Origin: Megamonas hypermegale
GTDB lineage: Bacteria > Bacillota > Negativicutes > Selenomonadales > Selenomonadaceae
Length of the DNA: 64,000 nucleotides
Assembly (NCBI RefSeq): GCF_900187035.1
Contig: NZ_LT906446.1
Coordinates: forward strand, 1 to 64,000
Direction of reading: 5' to 3'
The position numbers were made by a program, and so were the translations under genes. The notes below the pieces were generated by a model, which was not told the origin of the DNA, did no database searches, and saw nothing but the letters and a program-made list of their open reading frames with translations. Within the stretch, counting starts at the first letter, position 1. Each line of letters opens with the position of its first letter. Shown piece by piece: positions 57,957 to 64,000 of the stretch.

Positions 57957-58562
57957 TTATTTCATTACTTTTTCATCTACAATATTATAAATAGTGTATT
58001 TAACAGGTTTTAAAATTCGGCAAGCTTCGCCATCAACTAATTTATATTGTATTTCACAAATGCCACCAGTTGGATTAGCATTTATATCATCTTCTAAATA
58101 AAGTGGAAATGTTCTTGTAAATACATTGCCTTTTACCTGCATATAATCATGACCGCGATAATATTTTGCTAAAGCTTTCATATCTTCAATAGGTGATAGT
58201 GCTATCTGGCTCATAGATTTACCATTATTAGAAGAATAACCTATTAAATTACCATAGCTACCACTACCATCATTTGTTAAATAAACTAAAACTTCGGGAT
58301 AACCATCATCGTTTAAATCAGCTATCTGTACATCATTTACAGTATATCCTACGATATCATGAACTTCCTTGCGATTTACAATAGCTAAATTTTTAGGTTT
58401 TATTATGAGTTTATCCCCATCTTCTTTGATACTAAAACTATAATTATCCCAATATAAAACTTGATTGAAATTAGGATTTTGAGCAAAAGATACAGCTAAA
58501 TTTAACCCACTAATCGCCACAAAACAACATACCATCACTAAGAGTTTCACCAATTTAAACAT
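57957..58562 (-). CDS. Exported protein, putative PliI-type lysozyme inhibitor
   Basis: The 201-residue protein has a signal peptide (LVKLLVMVCCFVAISGLNLA, cut near SFA/QN). The body resembles what I recall of the PliI family of periplasmic inhibitors of I-type lysozymes: ADLNDDGYPEVLVYLTNDGS, GSYGNLIGYSSNNGKSMSQI, YYRGHDYM, TRTFPLYLEDD, PTGGICEIQYKLVDGEA. The DLNDDG loop may bind calcium. Such inhibitors protect outer-membrane bacteria from host lysozyme. This family name is from memory of the pattern and should be checked. It may also matter that a muramidase gene lies in the same window. Confidence 0.6.
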   Translation of the reverse strand: MFKLVKLLVMVCCFVAISGLNLAVSFAQNPNFNQVLYWDNYSFSIKEDGDKLIIKPKNLAIVNRKEVHDIVGYTVNDVQIADLNDDGYPEVLVYLTNDGSGSYGNLIGYSSNNGKSMSQIALSPIEDMKALAKYYRGHDYMQVKGNVFTRTFPLYLEDDINANPTGGICEIQYKLVDGEACRILKPVKYTIYNIVDEKVMK

Positions 58563-58638
58563 ATTATCCCTCTTTTCTAAAAAAATTTATTAATAAAATA
58601 TATTCTCTCTATCTTATTCTAGATAAATTAAAAAAATC

Positions 58639-59436
58639 CTATTTACCTAAAATATATCTTTCAATACCATAAGCTACACCATCTTCAAATACTGATGGAA
58701 CTACAATTTTAGCACTATTTCTAGCTTTTACACTGCCATTTGCCATTGCCATACCAAGACCGATTTCAGACAGTATTTCTACATCATTATCACCATCGCC
58801 AAAGAAGAAACTATCTTTTTTATCGATATTTAAAAGCTCTAAAACTTTTAAAGCTCCAGTAGCTTTAGAATTATTTTTAGCATAAACTTCTATGTGACAA
58901 TAATTATGGTTCATATCTTCAACAAAAGTCATATTTTCTGGTAGATTATTAATGATATATTTTCGGTCTTCATGATGTGGTGAATCTATTTCCATTTTAT
59001 AAACTACAATATCATCTAAATTATATTCTAGTTGTAACTGTTGTTTAAAAATGCCATATTGATTTAATCGGTCAATTAAATATGTGAAGTTTTTATCTAC
59101 ATAGGCATCTTTTTCACCTTGTAAAGTATATTCCATAGCGTGTGATTTACAAACGTCGCAAAGATTATGCACAAATTTTTTATCAAGTGGTGCGCGGTAA
59201 ATTATTTTATCGTGGAAATAGATAACAGCTCCGTTTAAAAGTACAAAACCATCAAAACCAAAGTTGCGAATTTTTTCATCAAGAAAAGCATAAGAACGAC
59301 CGCTAGCAATAAACACATAATGACCTTGCTTTTGAAGTTTGCGAATAGCTTCAGAAACTTTTGGTCTTATATAACGATAATCAGGATGAGTGCCTTCGAT
59401 TAATGTACCATCTACATCAAAAAAAACAGCTTTCAT
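58639..59436 (-). CDS. Cof-type HAD phosphatase
   Basis: The 265-residue protein has FFDVDGTLIEG (nucleophile Asp), a type IIB cap in the middle, a conserved Lys in NNSKATGALKVL and GDGDNDVEILSEIG with AMANGSVKARNSA. Members dephosphorylate sugar phosphates or flavins. Substrate is unknown. It stands alone on the minus strand. Confidence 0.9.
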   Translation of the reverse strand: MKAVFFDVDGTLIEGTHPDYRYIRPKVSEAIRKLQKQGHYVFIASGRSYAFLDEKIRNFGFDGFVLLNGAVIYFHDKIIYRAPLDKKFVHNLCDVCKSHAMEYTLQGEKDAYVDKNFTYLIDRLNQYGIFKQQLQLEYNLDDIVVYKMEIDSPHHEDRKYIINNLPENMTFVEDMNHNYCHIEVYAKNNSKATGALKVLELLNIDKKDSFFFGDGDNDVEILSEIGLGMAMANGSVKARNSAKIVVPSVFEDGVAYGIERYILGK

Positions 59437-59539
59437 ATTTATTCTATATATTCTCCTTTATATAACTTATTTGCATTATTTATAATAGTATTGTATCATA
59501 ATTTAGAAAAGAATTATATTATTTTTAAGGAGTGCTATT

Positions 59540-60754
59540 TTGCAAAATAAAATCTATCAAATTTATGAAAATATTGTTTTTTCTTGTTTACTTTTATATG
59601 GTTTAACATTTTTAATTGATACTAAAATAAATTTTATAACTACTGCTTTTTTTATTAATATATTTTTTCTCATTTATTTAAAAAAATCTTTTCCTTTACA
59701 ATTATATTATACAAAAGAATTTAAATATTATATGTATATTATTGTATATTTTTTATTAATGGTATTTTTATCTACTATATTGTCAGATGGTTCGTTATCT
59801 ATTTATAAATCTCGTTTTATTAATCCATTATTAGGATTGTTTACTATAATATTATTTCCTATGAACTTTAAGCGTATGTTTTTATTATTTTTGTCTTTTA
59901 GTGTTCCATTATTTATTAATTCTCTAGTAGTTATATATCAATTTTATTTAGGAAATACTGGGAGACCTACTGGGTTTTGTGATAGTCATTATATGTTTTT
60001 GGCTGTTACAAATAGTTTAATTTTACCTATTGTTTTTACTTTGAGTATGTATAAAAGTCAATTATCAAAGAAAATAAGAATATTTCTTTTCTTGATGATA
60101 TTAATTGGTATTCCAGCTATTATTTTTGAAAATACTCGTATAGTTTGGATTGAATTGGCAATTATTTTTCCATTAATTATTTTATTTTCTATAAAAAATA
60201 AAGTGAAAGCTGTTTTTTTTATCGTTTTATTAATGTTATATAGTATATTTATTTTTAATATATCACCATCTTCTGTTAATCGTGCATCGACTATTCCTAG
60301 CACAAATTATGCGACACAGTCTAATTATGAACGCATATTAATGTGGGAATCTGCTACGAAAATGTTTATTGACCATCCTGTAGTAGGTGTTGGTCTTGGA
60401 AATTATTATGAAGAATATATGACAAATTACCGTTCTTCATTATCTAGAGAGACACAAGGTCATCCACATAATGTATTATTAGCTTTTTTATCTGAAACGG
60501 GTTTATTAGGAACGTCAGGTTATATTTTATTATTTATATATTTATATTATTATACTATAACTAATTATATACGAAATAAAGATGTTTTTTCTTTATCGTT
60601 TTTATTTTGTTTATTAGCATTTACTATAAATTCGTTAACTGATACTATATTTTGTCAATTAGGATATAGAGGTAATACGAGCTTATTTTGGATACTTACT
60701 GGGTTATATTTTATATTAAATAAACATTTAATTGTTTTAAAATTTAAAGCTTAG
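59540..60754 (+). CDS. O-antigen ligase/polymerase-like membrane protein
   Basis: About 404 residues with roughly 11 membrane helices and a large loop. In it TNYATQSNYERILMWESATK, VVGVGLGNY and QGHPHNVLLAFLSETGLLG match the Wzy_C/WaaL family; the ligase His is expected in GHPHN. WaaL joins polysaccharide to lipid A core. The start is TTG with AAGGAG upstream. The DNA is very AT-rich like the GT8 gene after it. It heads a lipooligosaccharide group. Confidence 0.82.
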   Translation: MQNKIYQIYENIVFSCLLLYGLTFLIDTKINFITTAFFINIFFLIYLKKSFPLQLYYTKEFKYYMYIIVYFLLMVFLSTILSDGSLSIYKSRFINPLLGLFTIILFPMNFKRMFLLFLSFSVPLFINSLVVIYQFYLGNTGRPTGFCDSHYMFLAVTNSLILPIVFTLSMYKSQLSKKIRIFLFLMILIGIPAIIFENTRIVWIELAIIFPLIILFSIKNKVKAVFFIVLLMLYSIFIFNISPSSVNRASTIPSTNYATQSNYERILMWESATKMFIDHPVVGVGLGNYYEEYMTNYRSSLSRETQGHPHNVLLAFLSETGLLGTSGYILLFIYLYYYTITNYIRNKDVFSLSFLFCLLAFTINSLTDTIFCQLGYRGNTSLFWILTGLYFILNKHLIVLKFKA

Positions 60755-60781
60755 AAATATATTATGATTTGAGGATATATT

Positions 60782-61777
60782 ATGTATAAATTTGAAAAAT
60801 CTCTTAAAAATATTATTAATTATTCATTTTTAATAAATACTGATAATATAATTCATATAGGTTATGGTATTGATAATAATTATGTTCGTTGTTGTTCTAC
60901 TTCTATTGTATCTTTTTTAAAAAATAATTTGCAACAAAATTTTCATTTTCATATAATTTCTTCTAATATTAATGTAGATTCTATTAGTATGTTGAGACTT
61001 TTAGCTCAACAATATAATTTTAATATTAGTATTTATATTATTGATGATAATTATTTTATTAATTTACCAACACAAAAGGCATTTCCAACATCTATGTATT
61101 TTAGATTTTTGTTACCTATATTTAACAAAAATTTATCAAAAATACTTTATGTAGATGCAGATATTATTTGTTTAAATGATATTAAAAAATTATTATCTTT
61201 TGATTTAAAAGATAATATTATCGCAGCTGTTTCTGATACCAAAGATATGAATGAATCTCGCAACAATAATTTAAATTTAAAAAATCATATATATTTTAAT
61301 TCTGGAATGATGTTAATTAATATACAAAAATGGAATGAATATAATATATTTAATAAACTTATAGATATTTTATCAAGTAAGGTATATGATTTTAAATTTC
61401 CAGACCAAGATGCTTTAAATTTAATATTAACGCAAAAAATATTGTATCTTCCTAGAAAATTTAATTATTTTAATGGTTTTTATACTTGGAATAAAAATAG
61501 TATTAGTAATAAAGAAATTATATTACTTCATTTTACCTCATCACCTAAGCCCTGGGATTTAGGCTGGGAAGTAAGTTCTATGTCAAATGATTATAATAGA
61601 GATTTATATAAAATTTATGAAAATCAAACGCCTTGGAAAAATAGTTTACCTGTATATCCTAAGCATTATCGCCGTTTACGAATTTATTCTAGAGATTTAT
61701 ATAATCATAACTATTATTTAAAAAGTATTAAATATTATATATTATATTTATTAGCTAAATTAAAAAGTAGAAGATAA
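60782..61777 (+). CDS. GT8 glycosyltransferase, LPS-core type
   Basis: The 331-residue protein opens with HIGYGIDNNYVRCCSTSIVS, as in WaaJ/RfaJ sugar transferases. It has the metal motif ILYVDADIICLND (DxD), the acceptor block HIYFNSGMMLINIQKW, FPDQDALN and LHFTSSPKPW. It likely adds glucose or galactose to the core. It is 27 bp after the ligase-like gene and ends by the IS remnant. Very AT-rich. Confidence 0.88.
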   Translation: MYKFEKSLKNIINYSFLINTDNIIHIGYGIDNNYVRCCSTSIVSFLKNNLQQNFHFHIISSNINVDSISMLRLLAQQYNFNISIYIIDDNYFINLPTQKAFPTSMYFRFLLPIFNKNLSKILYVDADIICLNDIKKLLSFDLKDNIIAAVSDTKDMNESRNNNLNLKNHIYFNSGMMLINIQKWNEYNIFNKLIDILSSKVYDFKFPDQDALNLILTQKILYLPRKFNYFNGFYTWNKNSISNKEIILLHFTSSPKPWDLGWEVSSMSNDYNRDLYKIYENQTPWKNSLPVYPKHYRRLRIYSRDLYNHNYYLKSIKYYILYLLAKLKSRR

Positions 61778-61784
61778 GTGATAT

Positions 61785-62205
61785 GCACCCCAAATATTGG
61801 ACATATTAATTAAGCTATTAATTGAGACTTAGTTCTGTATTTTACGGGACTAAGTCCTTTTAGTTTTATCTTTATCCGTTTTGTATTATAATATTTTATA
61901 TAAGATTTTAACTCTTTTATAAAATCTTCAACGGATTTAAATTTTTTTAAATAGAATAATTCGCTTTTTAGCAAACCAAAGAAATTTTCTATTACGGCAT
62001 TATCTAAGCAGTTTCCTTTTCGGCTCATGCTTTGGATAATGCCTTTTTCTTTTAATAACTCCTGATATCTTCTATTCTGATACTGCCATCCTTGGTCTGA
62101 ATGTAGAATTATTCCTTTTGTTTCTTTTATCTTTCTTGTTGCATCTTCTACCATATCTAATACTTGCTTTAGTGAACTGCACCCCAAAAGTTGGACAAAA
62201 AACAA
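61785..62205 (-). pseudogene. Truncated IS3-family transposase (orfB remnant)
   Basis: The minus-strand frame (61810-62205) keeps the C-terminal third of an IS150-type integrase core: ILHSDQGWQYQNRRY with the second catalytic Asp, and IENFFG with the Glu, then YYNTKRIKIKLKGLSPVKYR. The first Asp and all upstream parts are lost. Its first ten or so residues derive from the palindrome, not from transposase. The IS end TGCACCCCAAATATTGGACA lies at 61784-61803. It cannot encode a working enzyme. Confidence 0.85.
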
Positions 62206-62223
62206 CTTTTGGGGTGCAGTTCA
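62173..62223. repeat. Perfect palindrome of two IS ends
   Basis: Arms TGAACTGCACCCCAAAAGTTG and its complement (21 bp each) enclose 9 bases. The left arm plus GACA matches the IS end at 61784. It may be a deleted copy, a MITE-like derivative or a joined IS end pair. As RNA it would also be a strong hairpin between convergent genes. Confidence 0.8.
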
Positions 62224-62241
62224 AAGTATCTTCTACTTTTT

Positions 62242-63291
62242 TTAATAAAAAATTATGCCAGCTTTTTTCATAATATTTCTATATATTGGATGAATGGCTA
62301 CATTTAAAGAATCTGCTAAACTTATAGCTTTTATATCTGTTTTCGCAAATTTATCTACATTCATTAATGCGGAAGATTGATAACTTACTACTGCTTTTAA
62401 TTTAGAATTTGAATTAAATAATAATTCTGCTGGTTCTATTTCATTGTATATTTTTAATTGTTTAAAATTATTTTTATAATATTCTAGTTTTTCTTTGCTA
62501 TCATTAGGATGAGGTTTATAATATAAAACCGTTTTATTTTTTATGGATAGTAATATTTTTTTTAAACATTGTGCTTCATTTTCAATTGTAAATAATCCTT
62601 TTTCTACCATTGGTTGACTTAGATATAATATACAATCTTCTTGAAAAACTTCTTTTAATAATTGTTGAGATTTTAAGTTTTGCATTGCTTCATTTATCAT
62701 TTCAATAGTTATTTCTTTTGTTGCAGGAGATTTTCTTTGTAAAAGCCATGGTTGATACATAATATCTAACTTTCCAGCAGGATTTTCACCTTCTGCTTCT
62801 GTATTGATATACATGTTTCCATGTATTCCTGATATCCATTTTAATAAATATGTTTTTATTTTATGAAATAAAGCATGGCTTTTTTTACGTCTTCGATTTT
62901 CATTGATATATGAATATACACCATCTTCAAAACGATAAAATTCATTTTTTCCTACAGCCATTACTAATAATTGATTTGCAGGAGATATATCTACTCCTAT
63001 GAAGACATTATCAATGTTTAAAGGTTTAATATTTTCTTTTACATAGTTAGCTTGTTTACGATAAGACTCTTTTTTGTTTTTACTAGATAACCAATTTAAT
63101 AATAAGAAAACTTGTTTATATCCACAATTTGTACTTGACATATATGTCATTAATTTATTTGTTTTCCATTTTTCATACCCATGTGGATGCATTAATACTA
63201 AGTAATTTTCATCTTTTTTATAAATACTATGAGTTAATATAAAACAAGTTAATAAATGATATGGTGTATTTACTACAAATAAATTTTTCAT
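62242..63291 (-). CDS. Sialyltransferase-like glycosyltransferase (GT52/polyST-type motifs)
   Basis: The 349-residue protein starts MKNLFVVNTPYHLLTCF, as many GT52 and related enzymes do. It has three bacterial sialyltransferase motifs: EDG at 122-124 (FYRFEDGVYSY), HP in YYKPHPND (259-264) and SS in SYQSSAL (306-307). It may add sialic acid, or another sugar, to the oligosaccharide. No neuA or neuB is in the window. It follows a GT8 gene by 12 bp on the same strand. Confidence 0.72.
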   Translation of the reverse strand: MKNLFVVNTPYHLLTCFILTHSIYKKDENYLVLMHPHGYEKWKTNKLMTYMSSTNCGYKQVFLLLNWLSSKNKKESYRKQANYVKENIKPLNIDNVFIGVDISPANQLLVMAVGKNEFYRFEDGVYSYINENRRRKKSHALFHKIKTYLLKWISGIHGNMYINTEAEGENPAGKLDIMYQPWLLQRKSPATKEITIEMINEAMQNLKSQQLLKEVFQEDCILYLSQPMVEKGLFTIENEAQCLKKILLSIKNKTVLYYKPHPNDSKEKLEYYKNNFKQLKIYNEIEPAELLFNSNSKLKAVVSYQSSALMNVDKFAKTDIKAISLADSLNVAIHPIYRNIMKKAGIIFY

Positions 63292-63303
63292 AAAATATTT
63301 CCT

Positions 63304-64000
63304 CTACAATTTACTTTTTATTTTATAAATAGCATATTTTAAATACCAATATATACCACTGATATATTTTCCATATAAAATAGAAGAACGTCCCATCATT
63401 TTCATAGTTTTATAAGTAGTGGGTTTTGTTAAAGGAATATCTTTCCAAAGTGATTTTTTAGCTACAGATAGAAAATTTTCTTTAAGTGGGTGTAAACACC
63501 ATTCAGCCCAAGGTTTGTATCTACCTACATAATGAACAAAAATAACATCATTAGGCATTGTAGAAGATTTATGTTTCATATTTAAAAGATAGTTGTATTT
63601 TTTATCTAAATATAAACATTTTCCATCCAAAATGATGTTTAAAGCATCTTGGTCTTGCCATTTTAATTTATTGGAATTATTTGAGGAAAAATTCATTGCT
63701 TTTTCAGTTATATTTTCTGTATTCCATTTTCTTACATCAATATACATAAATCCAGAATTAAAATAGTTATTATTTTTTAGGTTTAAAGCTGGTATTTGTT
63801 GTTTTTTTACATAGTGTAAATCGCTTACTACAGCGACAGTATTATTATTTAAATCTATTTTAAATAAAGTGTCTAATGTATTAAAACATTGAGTATCAGC
63901 ATCAATATATAAAAAATATTTTACGGTATCATTCAAAATTTTAGGCATAATAAATCTATTATACATAGCTTTAGTAAACTGTTTAGTATATGATAATTTA
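63304..64000 (-). CDS. GT8 glycosyltransferase, partial (5' end outside the window)
   Basis: At least 232 residues are visible; the frame stays open to the edge, and the residues before the first ATG (QFTKAMYNRFIMP) match the family, so the gene starts outside. It has FLYIDADTQCFN (DxD), YFNSGFMYIDVRKWN, WQDQDALN and VHYVGRYKPW. It resembles the GT8 gene on the other side of the IS fragment but is clearly divergent. It probably acts on the same core. Confidence 0.85.
   Translation of the reverse strand, partial: KLSYTKQFTKAMYNRFIMPKILNDTVKYFLYIDADTQCFNTLDTLFKIDLNNNTVAVVSDLHYVKKQQIPALNLKNNNYFNSGFMYIDVRKWNTENITEKAMNFSSNNSNKLKWQDQDALNIILDGKCLYLDKKYNYLLNMKHKSSTMPNDVIFVHYVGRYKPWAEWCLHPLKENFLSVAKKSLWKDIPLTKPTTYKTMKMMGRSSILYGKYISGIYWYLKYAIYKIKSKL

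Larger units (their letters stand above)
61762..62241. repeat. Inverted repeat flanking the IS fragment
   Basis: AAAAAGTAGAAGATA at 61762-61776, the end of the GT8 gene, occurs again inverted at 62227-62241, next to the stop of the convergent gene. Each copy is followed inward by a TGCACCCCAAA block. So the two gene ends and IS ends form one long inverted repeat with the fragment inside. Confidence 0.7.

Noticed and set aside
61810-62205. A complete 131-residue transposase gene
   Set aside because: The first residues come from the palindrome and the first catalytic Asp with the upstream part is absent, so it is a fragment.

Overview
The window looks like chromosome from a low-GC, anaerobic, diderm Firmicute of the Negativicutes, most like a gut Selenomonadaceae such as Megamonas. 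I infer this from gene content, not from a database match. Firmicute traits are a Tyr-type T-box, a CIRCE element, strong GGAGG ribosome sites and a glgC-glgD pair. Outer-membrane traits are an SLH-domain porin of the OmpM type, an LptD-like protein, ADP-heptose genes, LPS-core glycosyltransferases and an RND pump. The anaerobic traits are a class III ribonucleotide reductase and no oxygen-linked genes.

Layout. 1-3753: AT-rich end of a surface polysaccharide cluster (pyruvyl transferase, flippase, FrhB-like Fe-S protein). 3800-6283: a small cassette with a GH25 muramidase, a Cro/CI-type regulator, DUF2922 and DUF1659 proteins, a sigma-70-like factor and a 49-residue YvrJ-family membrane protein. 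6398-9420: galU, a small regulator and the porin gene with a long leader. 9720-12949: an NrdR-controlled class III ribonucleotide reductase operon in which the glycyl-radical domain is a separate 94-residue protein. 13000-16139: an unknown membrane protein, an SbmA/BacA-like ABC exporter and a CYTH phosphatase. 16485-28470: glycogen metabolism, glgC-glgD, glgP-glgB-glgA and a fused GH13-GH77 enzyme. 28606-31630: lptD-like, hldA, hldC. 31688-34848: T-box-controlled aroF-tyrA and an EamA transporter. 34878-39020: lacZ and a divergent AraC-type regulator.

39099-48129 is a tightly packed minus-strand run: tsaE, tsaB, rimI, lgt, spoIID-like, queA, tgt, yajC, a 5-formyl-THF cyclo-ligase, secD, secF. 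48190-50482 holds a HAD phosphatase, an LDH/MDH-family dehydrogenase and a MarR regulator. 50580-55805 holds a MarR-flanked RND efflux pair and a small exported protein. 55846-57898 is CIRCE-controlled htpG. 57957-59436 holds a putative PliI-type lysozyme inhibitor and a Cof phosphatase. 59540-64000 is an AT-rich lipooligosaccharide region: an O-antigen ligase-like protein, two GT8 enzymes, a sialyltransferase-like enzyme and a decayed IS3-family fragment at the convergent junction.

The central modules fit together. GalU and GlgCD use glucose-1-phosphate for UDP-glucose and ADP-glucose. The glycogen enzymes store and release it. The heptose, LptD and glycosyltransferase genes build and place the outer-membrane glycolipid, and the porin tethers that membrane to peptidoglycan. 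The strongest unusual features are the split class III ribonucleotide reductase, the sigma/YvrJ/DUF cassette, the GH13-GH77 fusion and the palindromic IS-end structure between convergent glycosyltransferase genes. No tRNA, rRNA or CRISPR array was seen.
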